Below are positions 10,466-21,618 of a stretch of DNA of 64,000 nucleotides, in pieces. The stretch's first letter is position 1. Each line of letters begins with the position of its first letter. The position numbers were made by a program, and so were the translations under genes. Under the pieces are notes generated by a model. The model ran no database searches, was not told the origin of the DNA, and saw nothing but the letters and a program-made list of their open reading frames with translations. The stretch covers positions 1,488,001-1,552,000 of the forward strand of contig JAGKQI010000102.1 of NCBI GenBank assembly GCA_018806915.1. Reading direction: 5' to 3'. Source of the stretch: Phytophthora colocasiae (Eukaryota; Oomycota; Peronosporomycetes; Peronosporales; Peronosporaceae).

Positions 10466-11423
10466 TTGAAGGTGTCCATATAAAGAGCGTGGAAGTCGCT
10501 GTCACCAACACCCATTGACAAACGATGTGAGGACTTCTACGTAGAACATAGTAGAAGCTCAAAGCTAGTGTGTCATACTTCAGCCCCTAGTGTGCAGGAA
10601 ACTAATGGTGGGTCCGCTGGAAAAGATGGTGAAATTCGGATAGCAAATTCAATTCTCTCTTCGACAACGCCACGGCATTGGGGCTGGCATAGAAATAACA
10701 CGTAATTGTAATTGTAAAAAGAATCTAAACCATTCCCGTACGAGCACTTACATTTCTCCTGAGTGCGGCAAGCTGAATGTCAACACCACTGCAATCCACC
10801 GTCCCAGTCCTGATAATGCGAATTCTGGATACAGTACCTCAACGTTAGACAGCGCCCTCAACTGTCATACTACCACAACTTACCCATCCACGCGCGGCAG
10901 TTTTCGCAGCTCCTTTTGAATCTGAATGTAGGCGATCAAGTTCTGGAGCTGCTGCTGGGTTCCCTGCAAAAGCCACGGTAAAGCGTAAGACTTTGAAACC
11001 GCGCTTGGTAGCATCAGTGAGACAGATAGGCAGACCACAGGAAGGAAGGACAAGTCCGGCACATTTGCGCGGTGCATCGTGGCCACCTTACACGTCGAGC
11101 GTGTGGTAAAATAGCCGCCTCCTGGAGTTGAAACCGGTCTATAAAAAATAATGGCTTCAATCGTTAGCTGGATTTCGCTGGTATAGCACTTAGCTTACTG
11201 TAGGCACAACTTGTGTAAGTGTTACTGCTACTTTGTGGACGCCAAATGTCTCTACAGAAGCGCAGCCCAGTGCGAGCCATGGCTTAATGCGGGTCGCACT
11301 GTGACAGCAATATCCACGGAACATCCAGGCCAACAAGCGATCGAAGCATGCTCGATAGCACTTCATTTCCACATTTGCCTTCAAGAGTGAAAAGCCTCAA
11401 CAACGTCCATATTTCTGCTCAAG
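10466..11423. other. Probable 5' part of the kinase gene and spacer
   Basis: No intact gene is visible. On the minus strand, a spliceable piece at about 10888-10985 encodes a Gln/Leu-rich segment (QQQLQNLIAYIQIQKEL) bounded by TTTTGCAG and GTAAGT. Another at about 10770-10825 encodes VDCSGVDIQLAALRRN before GTAAGTG. Both could be 5' exons of the kinase with the first ATG near 11086, but I cannot prove the joins. The rest (about 11100-11423) should hold the promoters of the kinase and of the secreted-protein gene. Confidence 0.4.
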
Positions 11424-11523
11424 ATGACCCGCTTCCTATCGTGCGTCCTCATCGCCACCCTCGCCGCAGTTGGCTCCGCTGACATTGTAAACGACGTGAC
11501 CTCCGCTGCAAACACCGCTGGAA

Positions 11524-11527
11524 GTGC
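11524..11527. repeat. Target site duplication, left copy (GTGC)
   Basis: GTGC directly precedes the TG of the 5' LTR and is repeated at 21127-21130 directly after the CA of the 3' LTR. Removing one copy and the element restores the reading phase of the host gene, which supports these exact borders. The duplication is 4 bp, within the usual 4-6 bp of LTR retrotransposons. Confidence 0.9.
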
Positions 11528-12360
11528 TGTAACAGGATGACGCAGATGCTGGACACTCACGAGACGGACAGACGGGGAGGACGCTGGGAGAACCGTAGGG
11601 TACGGACGAAGAGCGGCAGCACCTGTGAGAGAAGTCTCAGTGGTCCAAGTACTGGCGAACGTTCGTGGCGTGAGCCAATGAACGCCGTGGTCTTCTACGA
11701 GTACATGTACTCGAGCGAGCGAGTGCACGAGTGCACGAGTCGGCGATGGGGCAGTGGAACGAGGATGGTTCCAGTCAGCTGCAGGATACTGGATACGATG
11801 GACGATACCGCCGGGACCTTGAAGAACGGGGACCAGCGAAGGAACGGAGAGCTAGAGAGCTCACTTGAGAACTGGCGGGCTGGTGGTCAAGTGGATCCCA
11901 GCGCTGCTTGAGAATTGGACGGCTTGGAAGCAAGCCACACGGAACGAGGAACAGGGTCGACAGGGCTTCGGCGCGACGGTGACGGTAGCGCGTACCGAGC
12001 GGGCAACGGGTGAGGCTGGACGGCGGAGAAGCAGGCGGCAGTAACGGACAGTACTTCGGTGAGTGCTTCCAGGAGCTGCGGGCGCTACTTCGCGTTGTCT
12101 GGACGTCTCGACGGTGTCGGCAGGCTTACACGAGCTGCACGGAGCTAGAGCTAGAAGACTTGGTCGAAAGACGAGGTGTTAGACGATAGAAGAATTGTCT
12201 ATTAATAAATAGGGCCTAGCAGCTAAGCTACGGGTCCGGCGCAGCAACACGTGGTTGCTGTAGGCCGCGAGAGAGTTTCGTGAAGTGAACGGGACGCAAG
12301 GAAGCCAAGAGCTATACGATTTGCTCAACGTGCCGGGCAAGATAATAGACGCACGCTACA
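11528..12360 (+). repeat. 5' long terminal repeat
   Basis: The LTR is 833 bp, starting TGTAAC and ending GCTACA (TG..CA with a short imperfect inverted repeat). It contains AATAAA at 12204-12209, a likely polyadenylation signal. It is nearly identical to 20300-21126; differences cluster in 11905-12140 and include small indels. No TATA box stands out. Confidence 0.95.
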
Positions 12361-12378
12361 TGGTGGTCGCAGGGCAAC
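12361..12378 (+). other. Putative primer binding site
   Basis: TGGTGGTCGCAGGGCAAC begins directly after the 5' LTR and starts with TGG, which pairs with the CCA end of a tRNA. I could not identify the tRNA. Position and first bases support the call; the primer is unknown. Confidence 0.6.
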
Positions 12379-12644
12379 TTCAGAGAATGACGAGACAAGC
12401 GACAAGTTCGAGGACGGTACTAACGGCGAAAACGAAGAGAACTTCAGGACACGACGTCTGCGTTCACGAAGTAGCACGGAAAGAAGAACGAGGATAACGA
12501 AGCGAGTAATGATCAGCCCGAACCGGACGATGAGGAAGAGAAGGCGGCGCACGTTCCGTCCATCCTAACGGCGAGTAACCAGGCGTCTGCTGGCGATAAC
12601 GAAGAAGACGTGAGGCAGAGAACCGCCTAGAAGTAGATCCGGCG

Positions 12645-14670
12645 GTGTTCGATGAAGAAGAAGATCGGCGTGCCCCAGCAGAACCAGATCGGCAGAACGA
12701 GGCCATCGGACCACGGGAACGAGGACGTGCTCCAGCAGGAAGAACGCCAAGTGACATCGGTGACGCGGATGGAATGGGTCTTCAAGAGCTGGGCGAGGCG
12801 CTGATGAAGATGTACAATCGGGTGTGCCTACTCCAGCGTGAACAGGTAGTCGGGCAGGAAGTACAGCGACCGGAACACGGTGATGAGGAAACACGCGTAG
12901 CGGAAACCTGCCAAATGATGAAGTCGAACAGAGACGACTATGGACGAGACGTGAGACCTCGTTACCAAGATAACGATCGAGATGACGTAAGTGAACACCA
13001 GCACCGGAGTGATGACGAGGATATTCCCCGACGAGAAGTACGTCACCGGCAGGCTGCTGGGAGACGCGACCATGGACGAGGACGCGGGCACCATCGAGAC
13101 CACCGGGAGAGACGTCCACGTAGCGCAGGAAGGCATCGTGATGAACGGCGAGAACATCAACAGCGACAACCGGTACCACAACGAGTACGGCGAGGAAGCG
13201 AACCTTCGGACGACAGTAGCTCTGAAGATTCGGAACGAGATCGTGGACGACGGCGTGGTGGACCTCCTGACGGCGACGGTAGTAGCAACGACGACAGTTC
13301 GGCAACGGAAAGTAGTAGCGACTCCAGCGACGATGATGACCGTCGACGATCACGAAGCGTACACCGAGAACACGGACGACGTGGAGAGCGCCGAGAACGC
13401 CGCGATGGTCACGAACAACGCGAAGAACGGGAACAGAGAAGGCGACAGGGGCGACACGAACAACGAGAACGGGAAGAGCGACGCCGACGATCCACGCAGC
13501 GAAGCATCAAGGACTTGGAACTGCCCATCTTCACACCCGAAGCAGGAATTTCGGTCTCGACGTGGATTGATCGTATTGATCTGGCGCTGGAAGGTGCTCG
13601 AGAGTCTGGACGAGGTGACTGGTCGGATAGGGCTCTGTACTTTATTCTGGGTAACAAGCTGGCCGAGAATGCGGCACGATGGTAGTGAATCGGGACCGTC
13701 AGACACCAGCACGAGAACGCACGTGGACACATCTGAAGCGAGGACTGTTGCAGCGGTACGCACCTCCGCAGAACTTGGAAGACGCTGAGTGGAGAGTGAA
13801 TACCAGAATGATGATGGCCGGTGAATCGTACGCAGACTATGCCGCCGGATTGCGCGAAGCAGCAGACAGAAATCCAGTGGAAGAGCGGGTGTTTCTCGCG
13901 CAATTCTACAGAAACCTGGATAGGACGACGCGCCAGTTGGTCAAGCAGCCGCCAGTGCCGAGGACGCTGGAGAAGGCGGTGAAGAAGGCTACGAAGTTGA
14001 GCGATCCATTGGAAAATGTGGCACGTGGGATGCACAACATCGGACAGACATTTCCTGCCGCACACGCAACGCACCTGGTACAAGTGAACGGGCCGAGTGG
14101 GACGACTGTGATGATTCCAGGCGTGGGTGGGTATGTGAACGTTCAGGAGAAGCAACTGCCGCTACGACAGAGGCAGGAGGCAGAGCGACGGCCGATGCAG
14201 CGGAGCAACTGGCACTGTTCACAAATCCACAAGGTGTATACAATCGACTGACGGGGATGATCCAGAAAATACCAGGGCGACGATGGAACGGGAGGTTCTG
14301 GGAGCCTAAGCCGGCGAGCAAGCCACGCGCGAGGAAAAGCGGGACGAATGACACGAAACCACCGGCGAAAAGAGCGAAGACGCAAACAGCTGAGCCTAAC
14401 GAGGAGAGGCAGACGACCAGCAGAAGCCGGCGGGCGAAGGCGGCAGTGAAGCAGGCTGGCACGACAGAAGGTCGCCGTGGGGAAATGCAGCCGGCCCAAC
14501 GAGAGAACACCGGAGGAAGTAACAATCGGACGTGTCGGCGTTGTGGAGGTACCGGGCATTGGGCGATGCAGTGTCCAAATGAACCACGTTGCTTCGCGTG
14601 CAATCGTGTGAGCCATTTCGCGAGAATGTGTACAGACAGCGAAGCCAAGGCTAGAACGACGCATACATGA
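12645..14670 (+). pseudogene. gag region of the gypsy element, frameshifted
   Basis: There are three frames in sequence. The first (12645-13685) is very rich in Arg, Asp, Glu and Ser and ends in the gag core start LPIFTPEAGISVSTWIDRI. The second (13679-14251) continues the capsid-like core, with WTHLKRGLLQRYAPP and NPVEERVFLAQFYRNLD. The third (14257-14670) is basic and carries two CCHC zinc knuckles, CRRCGGTGHWAMQC and CFACNRVSHFARMC, the nucleic-acid-binding part of gypsy Gag. The junctions near 13680 and 14252 look like frameshifts or stops; programmed frameshifting is unlikely at both. Gag would form the virus-like particle. Confidence 0.85.
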
Positions 14671-15747
14671 AGACGCGCGAGAGACCAAGGCGGCTACCAG
14701 CAGGAAGACGAGCAGCGGACGATGCAGCGGGGATACGGCGTTCGAAGACAACAGAACCCAAGGAACAAGTAACGGAACGGAAAATAGAGGCGAGTGATGA
14801 GGCGGTACGACGCGATAACGGCGCTACTGCGGGCAGGATGAGAGGACGTTGACAAGCGACGATATCGAGGAATGGAGACAGATAATGAAGGACGATGAGA
14901 TGCTGTTTAACCAGATGGAAGCTGCTAAATATGCATCCACGTGGAGACCAGCAATGGCGGTGGCAAGGTACGCTCAGGCCAAGCGAGAGAAGGAAGAGCT
15001 GGACCACCGAGAAAGAAACGGACACTTCCTGACGGCGCAGAGGGAAGCAGTGCGGCAATGTCGAACTGGAGAGCGCTCCAGTGTAACAGCGACCCGGTAG
15101 TCGTAGAAGAAGGTGAGCAGGACACAACTATGACGGCAGCAACAAATATCGTGACCCAAGCAACCAGTACAGCAATGACGACGGTCAAGAATCGCACAGA
15201 TGGACCTGAGGATACAGCGACAAGATGTGTCGGAGGCCAAAGACGCGGACGAGCCAGAGACCGCCAGTGAAACGCCGACGAGGAGTACGAAGGACGTGAC
15301 GACGGTGGCCGGTGTCGAAGTGACCAGCGATGAGGACGCGATAGATGACTCCCTGCTAACCACGGAACTACTAAAGGTTCGGCAAGCGAAGGCGACGTGA
15401 AACGAGCATGGCGAAGCGCCGACGGGTTCGTGAAGGAAGCTGCACGACGTTCGGAACGAGACGAAGAAAAAGAACGAAGACGGGCGTAGTGATCAGACAA
15501 GTTACGCGCGCACGAGACGCTGAAGCAGCATTAGCCGGATTGAAGGAACGAAGTGAGCTACCACAGCCGAATGAGAACGATGGAATGGGTGCAACAGCGA
15601 AACTACGAGCACGTGAGCTTAGTACAGCATCAACGAGATAATGTGGACGGACAGCGAACTGGGGAAGGCGAGAGCGTCGAGTACATCGGTGCAGAAGACG
15701 GACTACCTACGGCTACAGTTACGGTCGACGGAAACGGCGAGATGTGA
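14671..15747 (+). pseudogene. gag-pol linker of the gypsy element, decayed
   Basis: Only short open pieces rich in Arg, Glu, Thr and Ala occur here in several frames. One at 14849-15100 has a plausible protein-like composition (IEEWRQIMKDDEMLFNQMEA). I recognise no domain. In oomycete gypsy elements this part lies between the Gag zinc knuckle and the protease. Confidence 0.5.
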
Positions 15748-18700
15748 AGCTCGATAGCTGCGCGAGGTACACCATTGCGGGCACAGACTGGATGGCACTG
15801 GGCGATAGGTATCAGACACAGCACCTGTGGACTATGTCGAGGGCATTGGAGGCTTCTTATTGGACGTGATCGGCGTCTGGAGTTTCGACCTGAAGTGAGT
15901 GTGTTCAGGAGCAAATGAAGGTAGAGGCTGTATCGTGGCTGGGTGTACGGACGAGTTCTTGTTGGGGATTGACTTTCTGCAGTCGCGAGAGGCTACGATG
16001 GACTTTAGTCGCAACGAAGTGCGCTACAGTGACAACGGGAGGACGGTGATCATCCCATTCAGAACACAAGACAGCAGCGGCGGACATCAAGTCGCAGTGG
16101 TACGCATGACGGGCAAGACGAAGATAGCAGCACGAACGGTGACTCCAGTGTCAGTGTCAGTGGCGGCCAAAGACGGAGAATGCGGGATGTTTATTCCTAC
16201 AAGGAACATGGGTGCGGTATTGCTCGCAGCGACGGTGACGACAGCAAAGGACGGCAAGGCGTGGGTACCTGCCATTAACGCGAACGACAGAGCGGCGACA
16301 CTACCAAACAAGCGCGAGTTGGGTACATGGATTCCGGTGGACAAGGATATGTCGGTCCTCGAGATGAACAAGGAGCTGCAGAAGGATCGGCTGAGTGACT
16401 GGATGAACGAGTTGGGTGATAGCGAGACGCCGCTCGACAACGAGAAAGAAGTACATGTTGGAGTTGAGGACGAGAATGCACGTGACTTGGTAATGAAGCT
16501 TTTACGTGTCTATCGGGGACTTACTAGCAATGTGAGCGATTGTCCTCCTGCTACGGCGTTAAACATTCAGCATCACATTGATACGGGTGAGACGGCTCCG
16601 ATAATGCAAAAGAGGCGAAGGCAGGCGCAAACGGAAGACGCGATCATCAACGAGAACGTAGGGACTATGCTGAATGCAGGTGTGATTGAGGAAGGTGATG
16701 GCGCGTGGGGTTTTCCGGTGGTGCTAGTACGAAAGAAGGATGGGGAAGTGCGTTTTTGCGTGGATTACCGAGCACTGAACAAGGTGACGAAGAAGGATGT
16801 GTACCCGTTACCACGGATCGACGAAACACTAGAAGCACTAGGCGGCGCACTACTCTTCACTACCCTGGATCTGAAAGCAGGATATTGGCAAATACTGGTG
16901 GCGCCAGAAGGCCGCGACAAAACGGCTTTTACGACGAAGAAGGGTTGTATCGGTTTATACGGATGCCGTTTGGACTCACAAACGCGCCTTCAACATTTCA
17001 GAGGATGATGAACGGTGTACTACGGGGATTGACATGGAGTACGTGTCTCGTGTATCTTGACGATATAGTGGTCTTCACGCGTGGCGGAATTGAGAGGCAT
17101 ATTGTGGAGTTGGCGACGGTGTTAGAGCGGTTGTCTATGGCCGGTTTGACGTTGAAGCTGAAGAAGTGCCGATTCGCGATGAGATCGATGGAGTACCTGG
17201 GCCATGAGTTGAGTAATGAAGGGGTACGGCCATTGCAGCGGTTGGTTACGGCAGTGAAGAACTTCCCGACGCCACAAGATGGTAGAGTTCAAGAGATTTG
17301 TACATTTAGCCGGGTACTATCGGCGCTTTGTTGAGGATTCGGGACGTTGATGGCGCCTATGACTGCTACGAAAGAATGTGGCATGGGAATGGACGAACGC
17401 GCAGGCGAGGGCTTTCGAGCGGGTGAAGGAAATTTTAACGAGCAAGCCGTTGCTTGTCTACCCGGACTTCCGACGACCTTTTCGTGTGGTGACGGACGCG
17501 AGTCGAGTGGGCCTCGGGGCGTGTTTGATGCAGGATCAGGGTAGCGGATGGCAACCCGTGGCCTATGCGAGCAAAGTGAACAATGATGCTGAGAGCAAGT
17601 ACGGAATCACGGAGTTAGAATGTTTAGCGGTGGTCTGGGCAGTGAAGTTATTTCGACCTTACCTGTACGGGAGGAAGTTCGTGATCATCACTGATCACTC
17701 AGCGTTGAAGTGGCTGATGTCCAGCGCGAATTTGACGGGGAAGCTGCATCGTTGGGCTTTGACCCTCCAGGAGTTTAATTTCGAAGTAGAGTACCGGCCA
17801 GGTACTACAAACGTGGTGGCAGACGCGCCTGTCAGGGCACCAGCGGTAGCTACTGCACTAGCGGCAGTGGGCAGACGGCGAAGGGCGCGACGACGGGCGA
17901 GAACGACGGAGGCGACGACCGGAGCGGCGGCAAACAGTATTGTGGACAGAGGGCCCCAGGGCGAGAACGACGAGCGAGCGGCTGCGGACGGGCACGGCGA
18001 GTACGGGCTGCCGGACGCGAGAAATGAGCAGTCGCCAAGAAACGAAGATGGTGTGCGCATGAGCAGTTCAGTGTCAGTAGCAGACGCTACGTGCGGGTCC
18101 ACACGAGTAACCGGGGAGACAGTGCCGGACGGAACGACGGTGAAGGAGACGCGTGCAAAGAGAAGAGTGACGACCGACACCGCACGGCCTCGCACGAGAG
18201 CTGCAACACGACAAGAAGAGGAACGGCAATGGCGGGAGGAAGCTATCCGAGTGTTGAACGAGTTGGTGACGGATAAGGAAAACGACCAAGTGGCGAAAAT
18301 GGGCGACAATGTGTCGACGTTGAGCGACGAGCGAACGGGTGAAGGCGCAGGACCGGGTAAGCAGTTGGCTGAGCTGGACGAGAATGAGGGCGTGTCGACG
18401 ACGGCAGGACCGGACGCCCAGGAAGGCACAGTATGGCCAGAAGTACATTGTGTTGACGCGGAGACGGGTGACACAACGCGGACCACGGCGAGTAAAACGG
18501 TACGAGCAGTAGGCGACGCTACGTCGGAAGAAACCAGCAGGAGGCACGAAGAAGACGGAGCAGCAGCGAGCAGCGCAGTCGGTGGACGACCAGGCCAAGG
18601 ACGTGAACCAGCACGCGATATTGTACGACGACGAGTTGAACAAATGGGGCAGCGACGCGTGGACGACCAGACACTCCAGCTTACCGACGATGAGATACGC

Positions 18701-19960
18701 ACGGAGCAGCACAAGAGTCGCATGGTGAAGAAGTCGCTGGATGCCGGTGTGCATCGTGGACGCAAGATTTCGAAGGCGTTTGGACTGGCAGTGATTGAAA
18801 TGGCGGAAGGACAGCGTGTAATATTACCGCCAGCGTTGTGGCCACTAGTGTTTAAAGAGAACCATGATTCCGTGTGGGCGGGACACTTACGAGCTCCGCA
18901 TACGTACGCCAGGATAGCAGCGATTTATTGGTGGCCAGGGCTGAGCGACGCAGTAAAACGATGGGTTCGAGGTTGCCAGGAGTGTGGCAGTCGGAAGGCG
19001 AGGCCGAGAGAGGTGATTCCACCATTGAGAAGCTTGAGAGGTGGCGATGTCGGCGACAGATGGGCATTGGATGTGGCTGGCCCGTTACCAGCGACAGACG
19101 GAGGCAACCGGTTTGTGATTGCCGCCATAGAATACGTTACGAGGTATGTCGTTGCGGCGACTGTGAAGCAACACACGGCGGAGGATGTTGCGAAGTTTTT
19201 GATGAAGAACGTAGTACTCCGGTTTGGTGCATTTCGTGAGTTGCTAACGGATGGAGCCCCTGAAATGGCAGGACGAGCGATCGAGGAGCTGGTGTTGCTT
19301 CTGCAGGCAGAGCAGACTACCGCTGTACCACACAGACCGCAGTTGATTGGGTTAGTTGAGAGATTCAACCGGACGTGGAAGGATATGGTGGCCACGTACA
19401 TGTACGACGAGAATCAGCGCGATTGGGACCAGTGGGTGGACTTTGCGGTTTATTCCTATAATGCGGGACGACATTCGACAGTAGCGCTGTCGCCGAACGA
19501 ACTGATGATGGGGAGAAGGTTAAGGAGTCCCAACGAGTTACTACGAGCGACCAGAAGAACCGAGGCCGGAGATCTGAACGCATACCACGAGAAGTTGGTG
19601 GCGAGACTTGAGGAGAGTCACGAGTGTGCAGAGTTGGCGAGAGTGCGTGAGCAAGACCGCCAAGCGAGATATTACAATCGACGGGTACGGAGGCGCCGAG
19701 ACTTTGTGGCAGGTGACCGGGTATGGATGTACAATCCACCGCGTGGAGCCAAGGCGACGAAGCTGGTTCATCAGTGGATGGGACCGCTAAGAATAGTGGA
19801 GCCCGCCGGATACGACAATTTTCTGCTAGAACGAGAAGACGTTGGGGACAAGAAGGAGAGGATCATTGCACGTTTCCTTTTGGTATCTTACCACTACCCG
19901 GCAGACTTCTTAAAGGCAGCAGCAGCAGATATCGACGGCGAAATTGGAATACGAGGATGA
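15748..19960 (+). pseudogene. pol polyprotein (protease, RT, RNase H, integrase), frameshifted
   Basis: Protease: LDSCARYTIAGTDW from about 15751 (the expected DSG reads DSC) and LLGIDFL near 15960. Reverse transcriptase: VLVRKKDGEVRFCVDYRALN and TTLDLKAGYWQ in one frame, then RMPFGLTNAPSTFQRMM and the catalytic YLDD (about 17056-17067) in another, so a frameshift lies around 16940-16990. Another shift occurs near 17290-17350. RNase H follows in the frame 17378-19960: VTDASRVGLGA, ELECLAVVWAVK and TDHSALKWL. Then comes a low-complexity linker of nearly 300 residues. Integrase has an HHCC-type zinc domain (CQEC, about 18976-18987), LDVAGPLP, LLTDGAPEM and LVERFNRT, giving the D,D,E residues. 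The last frame of 860 codons is intact, but the polyprotein as a whole is not. Confidence 0.9.
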
Positions 19961-20299
19961 ACCGACGACACGCGAAACTGTGGGGCGCAACGACAGCGGT
20001 CATACAGGCAGCGACGGCTGCACGAGGCGAAAAGAGAGGTCGACGAGCAATTCCAGAAGTGCGAACAAGGGGTCACGACAGAGTGAGCTCCTGGTGGAAA
20101 TCCGAAGGCGAAGAAGACGGAACGGCGCTGGACAGTACGTGCTGGAGTACGAATTACAGCCCGAGCGAGTTTGGCGACGACTACGGAACGGAGACACGGC
20201 AAACGCCAACGATGACGAGAAGTACTGGGCTTCTATTGAGGAGTACGAGAAGTTGTTTAGTGCGGGAGAATCGTGGAAGAGTCTCCAAGTGGGAAGGCG
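19944..20299 (+). pseudogene. Short 3' frame and purine-rich stretch of the gypsy element
   Basis: A frame runs from 19944 into the 3' LTR (stop about 20312). It encodes a basic, Arg/Ser-rich start and a segment GQYVLEYELQPERVWRRLRN, then WASIEEYEKLF. The second part could be the remains of a C-terminal chromodomain-like or gypsy-specific tail, but I cannot prove it. GTGGGAAGGCG directly before the LTR (20289-20299) is the best candidate for the polypurine tract that primes plus-strand synthesis, although it is short and interrupted. Confidence 0.5.
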
Positions 20300-21126
20300 T
20301 GTAACAGGATGACGCAGATGCTGGACACTCACGAGACGGACAGACGGGAGGACGCTGGGAGAACCGTAGGGTACGGACGAAGAGCGGCAGCACCTGTGAG
20401 AGAAGTCTCAGTGGTCCAAGTACTGGCGAACGTTCGTGGCGTGAGCCAATGAACGCCGTGGTCTTCTACGAGTACATGTACTCGAGCGAGCGAGTGCACG
20501 AGTGCACGAGTCGGCGATGGGGCAGTGGAACGAGGATGGTTCCAGTCAGCTGCAGGATACTGGATACGATGGACGATACCGCCGGGACCTTGAAGAACGG
20601 GGACCAGCGAAGGAACGGAGAGCTAGAGAGCTCACTTGAGAACTGGCGGGCTGGTGGTCAAGTGGATCCCAGCGCTGCTTGAGGTGGACGGCTTGGAAAG
20701 CAAGCCACGGAACGAGGAACGGGGTCGACAGGGCTTCGAGCGACGGTGACGGTAGCGCGTACTGAGCGGGCAACGGGTGAGGCTGGACGGCGGAGAAGCA
20801 GGCGGCAGTAACGGACAGTACTTCGGTGAGTGCTTGGGAGCTGCGGGCGCTACTTCGCGTTGTCTGGACGTCTCGACGGTGTCGGCGGGCTTACACGAGC
20901 TGCACGGAGCTAGAGCTAGAAGACTTGGTCGAAAGACGAGGTGTTAGACGATAGAAGAATTGTCTATTAATAAATAGGGCCTAGCAGCTAAGCTACGGGT
21001 CCGGCGCAGCAACACGTGGTTGCTGTAGGCCAGCGAGAGAGTTTCGTGAAGTGAACGGGACGCAAGGAAGCCAAGAGCTATACGATTTGCTCAACGTGCC
21101 GGGCAAGATAATAGACGCACGCTACA
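20300..21126 (+). repeat. 3' long terminal repeat
   Basis: The LTR is 827 bp, starts TGTAACAGG and ends GCTACA, and aligns along its full length with the 5' LTR. AATAAA lies at 20969-20974. The copy reads from the purine-rich stretch on the left straight into the interrupted host gene on the right. Confidence 0.95.
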
Positions 21127-21130
21127 GTGC
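21127..21130. repeat. Target site duplication, right copy (GTGC)
   Basis: This is the second GTGC copy, directly after the terminal CA of the 3' LTR; the host gene resumes at 21131. Confidence 0.9.
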
Positions 21131-21618
21131 TGTAACCGGTGCAGCCAACACTGTTGCAGACGCAGCTTCACCTGCTGTGGACGCAACGGGGAGTTGGGTT
21201 AGTGGCGCCGTCGACACGGTCTCAAGCGCAGCGGGCACCGCCGCAAATGCTACTGGTAGCTGGGTCAATGGTGCCATCGATACGGTGTCAAGTGCAGCTG
21301 GAGCAGCCGTTAGTACAGCGGGCAGCCTGCTCGATAGCGCTGCCAGCACTATCAGCTCGGCGGCAGATGATGTTACCAGTGCTATTGGAGATAACAGTGG
21401 ATCCTCTTCAGCCTCGCTCACAACAGTCTCCATGACTTGCGCTTTCCTGGTCGTAGGACTCGTGACGAACTTTGCTTAGATAGCATCGTCGTCTAGATAA
21501 GCACCACCCTTTCATCTAATTACGTTGTAGTTGAAGTGAACAGCAGTTCACAAAAAATAAACAGCGCTGATTGGACAATTTTCGTTTGATGGTACCAGTC
21601 ATTGGAGAATTGTCGCGA

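Larger units (their letters stand above)
11528..21126 (+). mobile_element. Ty3/gypsy LTR retrotransposon, 9599 bp, full length but coding-defective
   Basis: The element comprises a 5' LTR (11528-12360), a TGG-starting primer-binding-like site, gag with a double zinc knuckle, and pol in the gypsy order protease, reverse transcriptase, RNase H, integrase. A short third frame, a purine-rich stretch and a 3' LTR (20300-21126) complete it. A 4-bp GTGC duplication flanks it. The LTRs differ by roughly six substitutions and seven small indels over about 830 bp (counted by eye), so insertion was recent. The coding region nevertheless has several frameshifts. Order and motif types match the gypsy elements that dominate oomycete genomes. 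Confidence 0.95.
11424..21479 (+). pseudogene. Small secreted Ala/Ser-rich protein gene, split by a gypsy element
   Basis: The 5' part (11424-11527) encodes a signal peptide: MTRF followed by a hydrophobic core and a likely cleavage after VGSA. The 3' part (21131-21479) continues in the same codon phase: 104 + 349 bases make 151 codons including the TAG at 21477-21479, once the element and one 4-bp target copy are discounted. The mature part has degenerate repeats of the type TGSWV.GA.DTVSSAAG, an SGSSSAS stretch and a hydrophobic tail ending in NFA, which looks like a GPI-anchor signal. It therefore resembles a wall-associated or surface protein; no function can be named. In this sequence the gene cannot make its full product, because the LTR introduces stops soon after codon 35. 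An unmodified allele may exist elsewhere. Confidence 0.85.

Noticed and set aside
11684..11911. An open frame of about 75 codons present in both LTRs (also 20449-20682)
   Set aside because: It occurs in both LTRs only because they are copies of each other. It has no recognisable domain, and such frames are common by chance in G/C-rich repeats.
12565..13353. Long minus-strand frame opposite gag
   Set aside because: The antisense frame results from the Arg/Asp/Glu-rich gag codons; no protein domain is seen.
13679..14257. Programmed frameshift or readthrough in gag
   Set aside because: No slippery heptamer with a downstream structure was evident, and other breaks in the same element are plainly lesions.
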